Positions 45,187-54,370 are shown, counted from the stretch's first letter. The stretch is 64,000 nt of DNA from Chloroflexota bacterium (GCA_022561215.1 JADFRQ010000009.1:1-64000), one strand, 5' to 3'. Program-made: numbers and translations. Notes: generated by a model not told the origin, from the letters alone.

Positions 45187-45612
45187 TTAGGGATTATCGG
45201 CCGGAGGCGCGGGCGGATCATCCCCAGATTCTTCTTTGGATGGGAGGGGCTTTTTCCAAGAATCCATTGCCTGTTTGCGCGCGCTTTTATCTTTCCCGTA
45301 GGATCGCAGCGCCGCATTTGAATCAGAAGCGATCTCCTTCCGAGCAGTTTGCAGTTCTCGCGCAGTATCTTTTAGCGAATTGCGAATGGAAGCAAGTTCT
45401 TCCAATTCTGCTTCGCGCGCCAGACGCTGGGGTAAGGTACGCAGCGCCCGTGAGGCTTTTGTTAGGTTCTGCCATTCTTCTGACTTGTAAAGTCGGTTGA
45501 GGAATTTGCCAACCGATCGCGCGGTTTTGCCAATATCTCGTGGCCCAACAACAAGAATCACAATAAGGATGATAAACATCAATTCAAGTGGGCCTATGCC
45601 TATTACGTCCAT
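45187..45612 (-). CDS. tatA: Twin-arginine translocase subunit TatA/TatB
   Basis: A 141-residue protein: N-terminal helix IGIGPLELMFIILIVILVVGP, then the amphipathic helix RDIGKTARSVGKFLNRLYK, a charged coil (about 50-110) and a Pro-rich tail. Glu in the first helix (GPLEL) and the length point to a TatB-like subunit; no separate TatA is in the window. The ATG overlaps the nusB stop (TAATG). It forms the pore or receptor together with TatC, encoded immediately downstream. Confidence 0.9.
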   Translation of the reverse strand: MDVIGIGPLELMFIILIVILVVGPRDIGKTARSVGKFLNRLYKSEEWQNLTKASRALRTLPQRLAREAELEELASIRNSLKDTARELQTARKEIASDSNAALRSYGKDKSARKQAMDSWKKPLPSKEESGDDPPAPPADNP

Positions 45613-46055
45613 TATTGCCCAGCTAAAGAAAGTTCGCGGCGGATCTCATCCTGAAAGCTGACGACTGCGCCCAATACGCCGTTCACGAAGCGCGGGGCGC
45701 TATCTGAGCCAAAACGTTTTGCCAGCTCAACTGCCTCATTAATCGCCACTTTAAGCGGCGTATTCGCCGATTCCGCTATTTCCCAAAGGGCAATCCGCAG
45801 AATGGTGCGATCGATAATGGCAAGCTCGTCGACGGGCCAATCTGGAGCGCAGCGGGCAATCAAACCATCCAGTATCGATTTTGATTTCAATGTATTGAGA
45901 ACGAGCGCGCGGAAAAACTCTCCTGTGTCCCCACGAAGCACTTCATGTTTGTCTAAGTAGCGAGACACAACTTCATCTGCAGGGTGGCCGACACTATCGA
46001 TTTCATAAAGTGCTTGCAGGACAAGCCCGCGTGCATGCCTTCTTTGGTGCTTCAT
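45612..46055 (-). CDS. nusB: Transcription antitermination factor NusB
   Basis: A 147-residue all-helical NusB. Features are ARGLVLQALYEIDSVGHP near the N-terminus, IIDRTILRIALWEI (the central helix) and PLKVAINEAVELAKRFGSDSAPRFVNGVLGAV at the C-terminus. With NusE it binds boxA RNA and promotes rRNA antitermination. It is translationally coupled to tatA/B, an unusual but plausible growth-linked pairing. The start has a moderate AGGACGG. Confidence 0.94.
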   Translation of the reverse strand: MKHQRRHARGLVLQALYEIDSVGHPADEVVSRYLDKHEVLRGDTGEFFRALVLNTLKSKSILDGLIARCAPDWPVDELAIIDRTILRIALWEIAESANTPLKVAINEAVELAKRFGSDSAPRFVNGVLGAVVSFQDEIRRELSLAGQ

Positions 46056-46528
46056 GCGTCCGTCCTATAGGTAAATCGGCGGGTTTTCACTTCACAGCTC
46101 GGCCAGCACAGCTGGAAAAATGTAAATTTGCTGCGCCTGGGCACGTCATGCGAAGGTTGATGTTTTATCAAAACCAAGTTCCTCACGGAGCACGTCATTG
46201 CCTTCGACGCGAATACTATCGTTGTTTTCCATCGCCCGCTCACCTTCGCTCCTGATTTTGCCACGCACGTTTACCATCTCTGTGCCGTGCCCAAGGATCC
46301 AACACAAATCAATGGCCACGGATCCTTTGTCGATTCCTGGATGCACACCCCTGCTCGAAGTCAGAGGAACAAGGCGATGGACCATGGAGTGAATTGGTGC
46401 CATTTTAAGTACGCGGGGACCTTCAGGCTTGTAAGACGCGCGCAGGCGATTAAGGCGCCAGGTGCGATGGTTTTCCACCCCGCGCCCAAGAAATAGTTTT
46501 CTTGTCTCTTTCCAGGGGCAGTTGCTCC
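46056..46528. other. Spacer between fabG and nusB
   Basis: About 470 bases in the middle of an otherwise tight minus-strand cluster. It contains one doubtful frame (46146-46478) and no recognised RNA or terminator; it may hold a nusB promoter. Confidence 0.4.
46146..46478 (-). CDS. Doubtful small ORF
   Basis: An open frame of up to 110 codons in the same direction as its neighbours. The later part (from the Met near 46403, ...VAIDLCWILGHGTEMVNVRGK...) has an acceptable composition, but there is no clear ribosome binding site or recognised family, and the opposite strand is open over part of it. It may be a decayed gene. Confidence 0.25.
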   Translation of the reverse strand: MENHRTWRLNRLRASYKPEGPRVLKMAPIHSMVHRLVPLTSSRGVHPGIDKGSVAIDLCWILGHGTEMVNVRGKIRSEGERAMENNDSIRVEGNDVLREELGFDKTSTFA

Positions 46529-47275
46529 TTACGCCATTGCAATCCCGCCATCAATCCCGAGGATATGGCCCGTGATATACGCGGCGTCATCTGAAGCCAG
46601 GTACAACACGGCTTTTGCAACCTCCTCCGTGGATCCAATTCGTCCCAACGGAATTAGCTCCAACATACCATCCCTGACGTTTTCAGGCAGAGCGCTGGTC
46701 AGGACGGTATCGATAAATCCGGGAGCGACAGCGTTGACGGTAACATTGCGTGATGCCACTTCACGCGCAAGCGCCTTGGTAAATCCAATTTGCCCCGCCT
46801 TTGAGGCAGAATAATTCGTCTGGCCAGGATTTCCCATCACCCCAGATACGGAAGTGATGTTGATGATCCTTCCATAACGTTTCCGAAACATATGCCGCAC
46901 TGCGGCCCGAGAACAATTAAACGTTGATTTAAGATTGGTGTTGATAACAAAATCCCAATCTTCTTCTTTCATCGTCATGATTAAGCCATCACGCGTCGTG
47001 CCGGCGTTGTTGACAAGCACATGCAAATCACCGAATTCTTGAATAGCCTTTTTGATTAATTTCTCGCCTTCGCTAAACAAGGAGACATCTGCCTGGAAAG
47101 AAACGGCACGCGAGCCGGCAGCGGTGATTGCACTGACCACTTCATTAGCCGCCTCTTCATTGGAACGATAATTGACTACAACGGATGCGCCTTGATTTCC
47201 AAAAGCCTTCGCGATCGCTCTTCCTATGCCGCGCGAGCCGCCAGTGACAACGACAACTTTGCCCTCAAATCGCAT
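46529..47275 (-). CDS. fabG: 3-oxoacyl-[acyl-carrier-protein] reductase
   Basis: A 248-residue classical short-chain dehydrogenase, the usual FabG length. NAD(P) binding is by VTGGSRGIGRAIAKAFG; the NNAG motif is VLVNNAGTTRDGLIM; the catalytic Ser is in ITSVSGVMGNPGQ; and the YxxxK motif is YSASKAG. The C-terminal SDDAAYITGHILGIDGGIAM is typical. It reduces 3-oxoacyl-ACP in fatty-acid synthesis. ATG 47275 is set by GGGAG and by homology; a longer frame starts at 47320. It follows panE by 22 bases. Confidence 0.93.
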   Translation of the reverse strand: MRFEGKVVVVTGGSRGIGRAIAKAFGNQGASVVVNYRSNEEAANEVVSAITAAGSRAVSFQADVSLFSEGEKLIKKAIQEFGDLHVLVNNAGTTRDGLIMTMKEEDWDFVINTNLKSTFNCSRAAVRHMFRKRYGRIINITSVSGVMGNPGQTNYSASKAGQIGFTKALAREVASRNVTVNAVAPGFIDTVLTSALPENVRDGMLELIPLGRIGSTEEVAKAVLYLASDDAAYITGHILGIDGGIAMA

Positions 47276-47297
47276 TGCTTCGTGCTCCCTGTCCAGA

Positions 47298-48365
47298 TTA
47301 TCCTTCCGCGCCGATGGCATTATACCCTTGAATACCCCTCACACCTGCGGCGGAAGCCAGCTTAAGCAGCTCGTCAGGTTGATTCAGGAAGCGTGAATGT
47401 TCTGAGGAGTCATTCACCAAACTATTCATAATTTGTGTCAGTACTTGATTAGCAGGAGTTGGAAAACCCGAAGTATGCCCTTCCCTAACAATGGCGCCAT
47501 TGAGCCAATCGATTTCGGAGCGGCCTTGTCCGATAGCGTAAAAAAGAGAAGGACGCTTCCTACCGCGGGCTCGAGCCACCACACGACCAAAGACCCGCGC
47601 AAAAAATTTTCCGCGCAGGGAGCTAACCATTGGAAGAAGTGAAACCGGAACCCCGGGCAGGTTTTCTACGCGCAGCCCTTTGTGCCGCATGGCTTGAATC
47701 GCTTCTGCCAGCGCCGAGAATTCGAGATGGAATAGGCCCGGGTGGTCAAAAATTTGGCCGGGAGCCCATCCAAGAATCGCACTGCTCGCATTGCTTATGA
47801 TGTTGATCAACAATTTAGACCATTTCATTCGCTCAGAATGTGTATACCTTCTCGTTTTGATTCCCGCATTTTTCAGCGTATTCAGTATTTGTGGTAGGGC
47901 ATGGTGATTCCCAGAAATACCCAGTCCCCTTTCACGCGCGACGTGAACGACGCCTCTGGGTCGCAGACGTACGGCGGTCGTCAGACTGGCGGCAATGACA
48001 TTCTTTCCGCCGATAATGCCCGCCAATGTTTTTTCGCTACCAACTCCGTTGCTTAGACAAACCACTGGAGTTGCGCGTGGCAGAAGAACGCGGATTGATT
48101 TTCCGGAGGCTTCAACATCGTATGCCTTTACGGTTAGCAGAACAACGTCGATAGCTGTGGAGCTTATTGCGTCTTCGGGCGTTGTATAGATCTTTGGATT
48201 CTCAAGCCGCCCGGGAGAACGAATACCCGTAAGGGTGATGCCATAGACATTGAATTCTTCGGCCTCGCGTGGCCGCGCGAGGAAGCTGACGTGTTCACCA
48301 TTTAAGGCGAGTTGAGTTCCCAGCATGGAGCCAACTGCACCCGCCCCATAAATCAGATAGTGCAT
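47298..48365 (-). CDS. panE: 2-dehydropantoate 2-reductase family protein
   Basis: A 355-residue ApbA/PanE-type reductase. The Rossmann motif YGAGAVGSMLGTQLA is at the N-terminus; LTVKAYDVE and LSNGVGSEKTL follow. The C-terminal helical domain carries MKWSKLLINIISNASSAILGW (catalytic Lys) and the late GRSEIDWLNGAIV (substrate Glu/Asn). It is about 50 residues longer than E. coli PanE, due to an insertion (about 235-275, RVFGRVVARARGRKR). It would make pantoate for CoA, fitting the next gene fabG. It starts 10 bases after parB. Confidence 0.85.
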   Translation of the reverse strand: MHYLIYGAGAVGSMLGTQLALNGEHVSFLARPREAEEFNVYGITLTGIRSPGRLENPKIYTTPEDAISSTAIDVVLLTVKAYDVEASGKSIRVLLPRATPVVCLSNGVGSEKTLAGIIGGKNVIAASLTTAVRLRPRGVVHVARERGLGISGNHHALPQILNTLKNAGIKTRRYTHSERMKWSKLLINIISNASSAILGWAPGQIFDHPGLFHLEFSALAEAIQAMRHKGLRVENLPGVPVSLLPMVSSLRGKFFARVFGRVVARARGRKRPSLFYAIGQGRSEIDWLNGAIVREGHTSGFPTPANQVLTQIMNSLVNDSSEHSRFLNQPDELLKLASAAGVRGIQGYNAIGAEG

Positions 48366-48375
48366 ATCAAGGTAA

Positions 48376-49236
48376 TTACGCGTCCTCTACCAAGCGACGG
48401 ACCAGGGCGTCAAGCTCTTCATCCGAATAAAAACGAATGAGGATACTGCCACCTCGCGACCCATGCTTAAGCGTGACGCGCGTTCCAAGCGATTGGCGCA
48501 GCTTTTCTTCAAGATCAATGAGCTCGGGGGATCGAGGAGAAGATGGGTCTCTTCTTTTGCTTTCTCCACCAAGACGTCGAACCAATTCCTCGGTTTGGCG
48601 AACATTTAGCTCGCCGCGCAGAATGGTCTGCAACGCTGCGGATTGAGCCTGTGCAGTGGAAAGAGCGAGAAGTGTGCGCGCATGCCCCTGACTAATCTTT
48701 TGCGCCGCCAGCGCTTTTCGAACGCTGGCAGAGAGTTTCAACAAGCGCATCGTGTTTGTTATTTCCGCTCTGCTTTTCCCAATTATCAAAGCGATGGCCT
48801 CATGCGAGAGTTGGAAATCTTCTGCCAATTGACGATATCCCTCTGCCGCTTCCAGCGGATTTAGATCGCTGCGCTGCATGTTTTCAACGAGGGCGAGGCT
48901 CAATTGATCGAGCCCATCCGCCTGGCGGACTATCACAGGGACCATCGCCAATCCGGCAAGTTTGGCTGCTTGCCAGCGTCGTTCCCCGGCAATTAATTGA
49001 TAACGCTCGCTTTTATCAACTTGAGCCACGATGAGGGGTTGCAAAATGCCGTGTTTCGTAATCGATTGGGTTAACCCTTTTAGTTGAGAGGAATCAATAT
49101 TTGTGCGCGGCTGGCGGGGGTTTGGGATAATATTATTCAGGCGAACCTGCAATACTCCAGCGAGGTTTAGCGAACGATCCTCGCTTCCAGGGATAAGTGC
49201 TTCCAATCCCTTTCCCAATCCTCTTTTCACACCCAT
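48376..49236 (-). CDS. parB: Chromosome partitioning protein ParB
   Basis: A 286-residue ParB/Spo0J. The N-terminal GLGKGLEALIPG box binds ParA. The CTPase/ParB fold has NPRQPRTNID and the arginine patch LIAGERRWQAAKLAG. A central HTH includes LSHEAIALIIGKSRAEITNTMRLLKL. A C-terminal dimer region carries the last 40 residues. It loads onto parS sites as a CTP-dependent clamp. No parS-like palindrome was seen in the window. GAGGAG precedes the ATG. It lies 53 bases after parA. Confidence 0.95.
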   Translation of the reverse strand: MGVKRGLGKGLEALIPGSEDRSLNLAGVLQVRLNNIIPNPRQPRTNIDSSQLKGLTQSITKHGILQPLIVAQVDKSERYQLIAGERRWQAAKLAGLAMVPVIVRQADGLDQLSLALVENMQRSDLNPLEAAEGYRQLAEDFQLSHEAIALIIGKSRAEITNTMRLLKLSASVRKALAAQKISQGHARTLLALSTAQAQSAALQTILRGELNVRQTEELVRRLGGESKRRDPSSPRSPELIDLEEKLRQSLGTRVTLKHGSRGGSILIRFYSDEELDALVRRLVEDA

Positions 49237-49289
49237 GAATCTCCTCGAATCAACCGATCATTTAAATTTATTTTCTGGGCCATATCTTT

Positions 49290-50054
49290 TCAAACTTGAT
49301 CAGCATTTAGCAATTCGTTGGCTAATGCGCGATAGGCGATTCCGCCTGTGGACTGGGGGGCATATACTGAAATTGGCAAGCCATGCGAAGGGGCCTCGGC
49401 GAGTCTGACCGTGCGAGGGATAATACTCTTGAATACTTTGCCAGGGAAGTGAGTGCGCACCTCCTCGACGACATCGCGTGCCAGATTCGTTCGACTATCA
49501 TACATCGTCAAGACCAAACCACGGATAGTCATACCAGGATTTAGACGCGCTTTGGCATGGTCGAGCGTTGTCATCAATTGTGAAAGCCCTTCTAAAGCCA
49601 AATATTCGCACTGTACCGGAATAATAACCCCATCTTTTGCCGCGACAAGCCCATTAACCGTCAAAAGTCCCAGGGATGGCGGGCAGTCGATCAGGATGTA
49701 ATCATAACGGCCATTTATCGGTTCCAACGCTTTTTCCACCCTGTGTTCGCGAGCCTGCATTTCAATTAATTCAACCCTTGCTCCTGCCAGGGCCGGTGAA
49801 GAGGGGAGCAAGGAAATTCGCAAACGGGTGTTGCTCAAGATACATTCTGCCGCTGATGCGTTGCCAAGGATTACGTCGTAGGTTCCTTTGGAAAAACTTT
49901 CTACACCGAGGCAAGCCGTTGCATTTCCCTGCGGGTCAAGATCGATTAGGAGAACTTTCTTTCCCATTTCAGCCAGGTAGGCACCCAGGCTTACAACAGT
50001 GGTGGTTTTGCCAACGCCTCCTTTTTGGTTTACAAACGAGTAGGTTATTGTCAT
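49290..50054 (-). CDS. parA: Chromosome partitioning ATPase ParA (Soj)
   Basis: A 254-residue ParA/Soj ATPase. The deviant Walker A is NQKGGVGKTTTVVSLGAYLA; Walker A' is LLIDLDPQGNAT; Walker B is YILIDCPPSLGLLT; late motifs are VQCEYLALEGLSQL and NLARDVVEEVR. It moves ParB-parS complexes over the nucleoid. Its ATG overlaps the stop of the upstream sugar-kinase gene (ATGA). Confidence 0.95.
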   Translation of the reverse strand: MTITYSFVNQKGGVGKTTTVVSLGAYLAEMGKKVLLIDLDPQGNATACLGVESFSKGTYDVILGNASAAECILSNTRLRISLLPSSPALAGARVELIEMQAREHRVEKALEPINGRYDYILIDCPPSLGLLTVNGLVAAKDGVIIPVQCEYLALEGLSQLMTTLDHAKARLNPGMTIRGLVLTMYDSRTNLARDVVEEVRTHFPGKVFKSIIPRTVRLAEAPSHGLPISVYAPQSTGGIAYRALANELLNADQV

Positions 50055-50896
50055 CCTTTTCGATTGGCTCCCACAGCTAACACTTCAACCTGTGTCGGAA
50101 TACCTTGCAGACCTATCCTGGTAACCGAAGCTACTGGGATCTGGTTGGCGAATTGGCCGGCTTCCCGCGGAGTAGAGCCTGCTTGCAGGCGCTTGAAAAA
50201 TGCGGCGGAAAAGACATCGCCAGCCCCAGTTTCTTCAATCTCATGCACTGCTGGTGCTGGCAAATCATCCGCAACACCACGATAGAAAACCGTGACACCT
50301 TTGTATCCGCGTGTTACGGCTAAGATCGCACAATGTTTTGCCAGATCTCGTGCGGCATCATCATCTCCCTGGAGATCCTCAATACTGAGCACAACGGCGC
50401 TGACGGCGGGCAGCAATTCCTTTGTCGTTTTCCAGGAATTCAAATGCACGCGCCCTTCAACATCCCAACGACGCAGCCAACCCTGCAATGTTACGCCAAT
50501 AAACGAAGAATCGAATTGGTCGATAATTTTGGGGTCGATTTCGTCGGCTATCGGAGCGAGGTGAATGATTGATGCCTGACGCCATTGGAGAGGAACCGAT
50601 GCCAGGCCTAAGTTCAATGCGGTCGCGCGGATGGTCTGTGACCGTTTTCCTGCGAGGTAGATGTTATTGAACGTTGTTGATTTTTCGGAAAGTAATTTGA
50701 ATATTTGTATACCATCCAGGGGAGAGAGGTCGAGGTCTGAAGTGCAAGAAGTGACAATCCCAACGCTGCATCCAAGAGCCAGTGCCGTGCGCCCGGAATA
50801 GGCCACAGTGCCGCCTAACAATGGTCCTTGGGGCGTAATGTCGCGAGCGACGTGCCCGATAGCTAGATAATCTATCCTTGGATGATCCAATCTCAT
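50051..50896 (-). CDS. PfkB family carbohydrate/nucleoside kinase
   Basis: A 281-residue ribokinase-type kinase. The first PfkB motif is GGTVAYSGRTALALGCSVGIVT. The C-terminal catalytic motif is ETGAGDVFSAAFFKRLQAGSTPREAGQFAN, with the base Asp in GAGD. The substrate is unknown; the sequence lacks features that single out ribose or adenosine. It is translationally coupled to parA, which is unusual and may be only an operon convenience. Confidence 0.88.
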   Translation of the reverse strand: MRLDHPRIDYLAIGHVARDITPQGPLLGGTVAYSGRTALALGCSVGIVTSCTSDLDLSPLDGIQIFKLLSEKSTTFNNIYLAGKRSQTIRATALNLGLASVPLQWRQASIIHLAPIADEIDPKIIDQFDSSFIGVTLQGWLRRWDVEGRVHLNSWKTTKELLPAVSAVVLSIEDLQGDDDAARDLAKHCAILAVTRGYKGVTVFYRGVADDLPAPAVHEIEETGAGDVFSAAFFKRLQAGSTPREAGQFANQIPVASVTRIGLQGIPTQVEVLAVGANRKG

Positions 50897-50994
50897 GGAT
50901 TGACCTTAGCAGGAAAAAGCATCGGACCTAGTCATGAACGATAAAAGGGGTATTGACCAAGAGCACGTGCATCCACACTAAACTACAGGCTAGT

Positions 50995-51711
50995 TCAGGA
51001 TCGTACAATAATCGTCAGTTTGCGGCGATCGCCTTCGCCAACGCTTTCAGTGTAAACCTGTGCATGATCCCGCAATTCGATATGAATGATACGCCGCTCA
51101 TTTGGGGGCATTGGTTCGAGCGTCATTGTTTTCCCGCGCTCAACAGCTTGTGAAGCCATCCTGCGCGCAAGTTGGCGCAATTGTTGTTCCCGCCGCCCGC
51201 GATAACCTTCCACATCAACAACCACACCGACAGGGCGTTGGAGTTCTTTGCCAACGATCAACCTGGTAATGTACTGTAAAGCGCTAAGCGTCTCGCCACG
51301 CCTTCCAATCAATATACTCAAATCCGAACCGTGAATATCCACATGCAGCGGGACAAGGCGGCTGTTTTCGTCTTTTTCACCCCAATAAGCGGATAATTCA
51401 GCCTCAACACCCATGCGTTGGAGAAGCTCGCCGACAGTTTCCCGAGTCACGACCAATACCTCGTCTTCCTCACCTTCGGGCTGCACCGCGCCGGAACGGT
51501 CCGCAGGTATTGGTTGCCCTTCAAAATCATCGCGTATTGTCATCCGCACTCGCGCTTGACGGTTTCCGAGACCGAGAAAACCCTTCTTGCCCTCGTCCAG
51601 AACTTCGACTTCAACCGCATCTTCAGGCACGCCAAGTTCAGCCGCTCCTCTAGAAACAGCTTCCTCAATACTCGGTGAAATAATCTCAATACTTGTTTTT
51701 GGATCCGCCAT
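50995..51711 (-). CDS. khpB: RNA-binding protein KhpB (Jag)
   Basis: A 238-residue KhpB/Jag/EloR protein with all three parts. The Jag_N domain covers residues 5-55 (EEAVSRGAAELGVPEDAVEVEVLDEGKKGFLGLGNRQARV). A KH domain has a GRRG loop (GSDLSILIGRRGETLSALQYITRLIV). A C-terminal R3H domain reads ARRMASQAVERGKTMTLEPMPPNERRIIHIELRD. It binds RNA and influences cell elongation in firmicutes. As usual it lies directly after yidC (17 bases). Confidence 0.94.
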   Translation of the reverse strand: MADPKTSIEIISPSIEEAVSRGAAELGVPEDAVEVEVLDEGKKGFLGLGNRQARVRMTIRDDFEGQPIPADRSGAVQPEGEEDEVLVVTRETVGELLQRMGVEAELSAYWGEKDENSRLVPLHVDIHGSDLSILIGRRGETLSALQYITRLIVGKELQRPVGVVVDVEGYRGRREQQLRQLARRMASQAVERGKTMTLEPMPPNERRIIHIELRDHAQVYTESVGEGDRRKLTIIVRS

Positions 51712-51728
51712 GCTACGTCCTTACATGA

Positions 51729-52502
51729 TTATGATTTCGATTTAGCTTTGCTGCGCGAAGGGAGTAGCTCGTCTAATTTTGGCTTGCGCATCAACACATT
51801 TTGCAGGACAGCAAGAAAATTGGAAGCAACAAAATATACAGCCAGGCCGGCATTATAGGTATAGGCGAGATAGCCCATAAGCAGGGGCATGTAGACGCCC
51901 ATCATTTTTGTCATTTGACTACCCGAACTATCCGGGGAAACGGGCGTGGCGATCTTTGTCGAAAAGTATGACGTAATCACCACTAATATGGTCAGAACCG
52001 GAATTCCGATGTTGGGCAGAAAAGGTAAAAAGAGCCTTTCTGGCTGTCCCAAATCCATCCAGAGAAAATTGCTGTTTATCGGAATTAGTGAGCTGGGGAC
52101 AAAGTCGTAAATGTGGTCGGAAAGCTCGAGCAATGAAATCGGAGAAGAGGCCATGACGCGGATAATCGCTTGGTAGAGCCCGATGATAACCGGGAATTGA
52201 ATAAGCGTTGGCAGGCATCCGCCTAGGGGATTAAAACCGATCTCTTTGTAGAGTTTCATCTGCTCTTCTTGCAGCTTTTGCTTGTTATCTTTGTACTTTT
52301 TCTGAATAGCCTTCCATTTCTTGGTATTTTGCATCTCCTGCATTTTCTGCGTGCTGCGCATGGATTTTGCAGTGAGTGGCAAGGTGATCAACCGAATGAG
52401 CCCCGTAAAAACGATGATTGCGACCCCAAAATTATTGCCAAGAAAATCGTAAACCATCAGCAATACATTGATCATTGGGTTGATGATGAGTGAGTCCCAC
52501 AT
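51729..52502 (-). CDS. yidC: Membrane protein insertase YidC (Oxa1 type)
   Basis: A 257-residue Oxa1-type insertase with no large periplasmic domain, as in monoderm bacteria. The first helix MINVLLMVYDFLGNNFGVAIIVFTGLIRLITLPL precedes the helical hairpin (SMRSTQKMQEMQNTKKWKAIQKKYKDNKQKL). FNPLGGCLPTLIQFPVIIGLYQAI marks the groove helix, and later helices include YMPLLMGYLAYTYNAGLAVYF. A Lys/Arg-rich tail ends it. The upstream gene is a propeller lipoprotein 56 bases away; khpB follows. Confidence 0.95.
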   Translation of the reverse strand: MWDSLIINPMINVLLMVYDFLGNNFGVAIIVFTGLIRLITLPLTAKSMRSTQKMQEMQNTKKWKAIQKKYKDNKQKLQEEQMKLYKEIGFNPLGGCLPTLIQFPVIIGLYQAIIRVMASSPISLLELSDHIYDFVPSSLIPINSNFLWMDLGQPERLFLPFLPNIGIPVLTILVVITSYFSTKIATPVSPDSSGSQMTKMMGVYMPLLMGYLAYTYNAGLAVYFVASNFLAVLQNVLMRKPKLDELLPSRSKAKSKS

Positions 52503-52558
52503 AAAGATTTTCCTCTCCTACTGACGTATCCTGCTGGACACAGCCAGCTGCACGTATC

Positions 52559-53650
52559 CTACTGACGCGGGGTGAACGACCAGATGCGATTCCCCGTCTC
52601 TGCTTGCAATTTTACCAACAAGAGATTTTCAGGGTGGTCGGTAACTCCTACAAAAAGGGAATTACCTTGCACTATGGGTGTTGAATAAAGCGCCCCGCCA
52701 AGCGGGACTTGCCATTCTGGTGAATTGTTGGAAGCTTTTTTCGCATAAATCGTTCCGCTTTCGGTTAGAAAATAAGCCCACCCGCCATTAAGCAACGGCG
52801 AAGCTGTGATCGTGCCGTCCAATTGGTCGATTTTTTGCCCTCTCCCTCGATCCAAGCTGGCGGAATATAAATTTCCAGCAATATCGCCGAAGAAGACAGA
52901 ACCGTCCCTGACTGAGGGAGTGCCCCATACCCAATTCTCCGTATCAAATGACCAGCGCTCTGCGCCGCCACGTACGTTTAAAGCCAGTACCTGATTGCCA
53001 AAGGTTCCTACCAGCAACGTATCATCTTGAAGAAATGGGGTATCGACAATCGCCTCACCTAGATCTTTCTCCCAGAGGAGCTTGCCGTTGGCGGGGTTGA
53101 TAGCGTAGATGTAGTGGTCCATCGAGCTGAGGAATATGACATCCTCTGTTACGAGTGGAGAAGACCACAACGCCTCTCTAGCCTCAAATTGCCATACGAG
53201 TTTTCTGGTGGCGGTCTCAAAGGCGTATAACATCCCATTAGCGGAGGGCACCAGCACAAGCTCATCGGAAATTACAGGCGCACCCACGATGATATCCCCA
53301 CCCACCTCAAATCTCCATCGCTCGGCGCCGGTTTCGATATCGAGACCATAGACGACACCGTCGTAACCGCCGACGATTAGGAGGCCATCTTCCGTTGGGA
53401 GAGGGGGCGCGAAAAAGGTTACGCCTCGCTCGGGTTCTAGTGGAAATCTCCAGCGCTCGGTTCCCGAAGTAGTATCAATCGAGTAGACAAATTGGTTAAA
53501 CGCGAGGTAGATGTTGTCTTCATTGGCAGATATTCCCGGCCAACTAGAGTCACCGAAGAGACTGCCCGAACAGCCCGCCAGAAAGATTGCTGAAAAAGCC
53601 AGAAGAGCAATAAGAGATTTTCGATAACGAAAATTCGAAGGTTTATTCAT
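52559..53650 (-). CDS. PQQ-type beta-propeller lipoprotein (BamB-like fold)
   Basis: A 363-residue lipoprotein (lipobox IFLAGC-S, Cys about 27). It then carries repeated propeller blades such as DTTSGTERWRFPL, DIETGAERWRFEVGGDI, ETATRKLVWQFEAREALWSSPLV, NPANGKLLWEKDLGEAIVDTPFL and GNRIWSFTPRQ. The Trp-docking repeats are those of quinoprotein-like and BamB propellers; here the fold probably serves protein binding. It sits between yidD and yidC, 8 bases after yidD, so it may assist membrane insertion at the outer face. ATG 53650 has AAGGAG. Confidence 0.88.
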   Translation of the reverse strand: MNKPSNFRYRKSLIALLAFSAIFLAGCSGSLFGDSSWPGISANEDNIYLAFNQFVYSIDTTSGTERWRFPLEPERGVTFFAPPLPTEDGLLIVGGYDGVVYGLDIETGAERWRFEVGGDIIVGAPVISDELVLVPSANGMLYAFETATRKLVWQFEAREALWSSPLVTEDVIFLSSMDHYIYAINPANGKLLWEKDLGEAIVDTPFLQDDTLLVGTFGNQVLALNVRGGAERWSFDTENWVWGTPSVRDGSVFFGDIAGNLYSASLDRGRGQKIDQLDGTITASPLLNGGWAYFLTESGTIYAKKASNNSPEWQVPLGGALYSTPIVQGNSLFVGVTDHPENLLLVKLQAETGNRIWSFTPRQ

Positions 53651-53658
53651 CGAACTCC

Positions 53659-53949
53659 TTAGGGTACCGGATCGTAGCCGCCAGGATGAAAAGGCTGGCA
53701 GCGCAGTATCCGTTTGAAAGCCATCCATCCTCCCCGAAAAATGCCGTATTTGTAGATTGCTTCATATCCATAATGCGAACAGGTAGGATAGAAGCGACAT
53801 GTATTCGCAGGTAACATCCGCGAAAAGGTGCGTTGGTAGAGGCGAATAATTCCTAATCCAATAATTCGCGGGATGTTGGCCCAGGTGTTGGGGACATCTC
53901 GCAAAGACAGTGCATGTTCATGGGGCTGATGTTCAGATTGCATTGCCAT
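53659..53949 (-). CDS. yidD: Membrane protein insertion efficiency factor YidD
   Basis: A 96-residue YidD with the family core [36 protein letters not shown], followed by [25 protein letters not shown], including three conserved Cys. An extra N-terminal segment of about 25 residues is polar. It is a small peripheral protein that aids YidC-dependent insertion. The start overlaps the rnpA 3' end by 17 bases and has GGTGAG upstream. It is the usual neighbour of rnpA. Confidence 0.94.
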   Translation of the reverse strand: MAMQSEHQPHEHALSLRDVPNTWANIPRIIGLGIIRLYQRTFSRMLPANTCRFYPTCSHYGYEAIYKYGIFRGGWMAFKRILRCQPFHPGGYDPVP

Positions 53950-54289
53950 CGTTTCTCACCATAAGTTTTGCTCGCCTAAGCAGGAGAACAAGGGAATCAC
54001 AAACCTTGGACCACTCTGCATGTGCAAGCGAAGGTCGAGCAATCAGGATTATGTCCCATCCGGGCAAGATATGAGGAATGTATCTGTCCAGGCCCGCACG
54101 GATGAGACGTTTCGCTTTGTTTCGAGTGACGGCATTGCCAACCGAGCGGCTTGCCTTAACACCGAATCTTGAGTTTGTCATTCCATTGGGAGACGCAATA
54201 AGAATGGCGAGCGGGTGGGCATATGACTTTCCCGTACGCCGCACCCGCTTGAAATCAGTCGAGCTAGTGAGCCGGTTTCTTCGATTCAT
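53933..54289 (-). CDS. rnpA: Ribonuclease P protein component
   Basis: A 118-residue RnpA. The N-terminal [26 protein letters not shown] and the RNR-type motif [18 protein letters not shown] are clear; [11 protein letters not shown] precedes it. It assists the catalytic RNA in cleaving the 5' leader of tRNA precursors. The GGGGAG lies very close to the ATG. It follows rpmH by 81 bases, the classic arrangement. Confidence 0.95.
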   Translation of the reverse strand: MNRRNRLTSSTDFKRVRRTGKSYAHPLAILIASPNGMTNSRFGVKASRSVGNAVTRNKAKRLIRAGLDRYIPHILPGWDIILIARPSLAHAEWSKVCDSLVLLLRRAKLMVRNDGNAI

Positions 54290-54370
54290 CTCCCCGAATT
54301 TGGTTACGTCTCAAACTCAAATACACACTGGAAAATGTCAACCAGTGGTGCCTCGAGCCTTGAGCGTACC

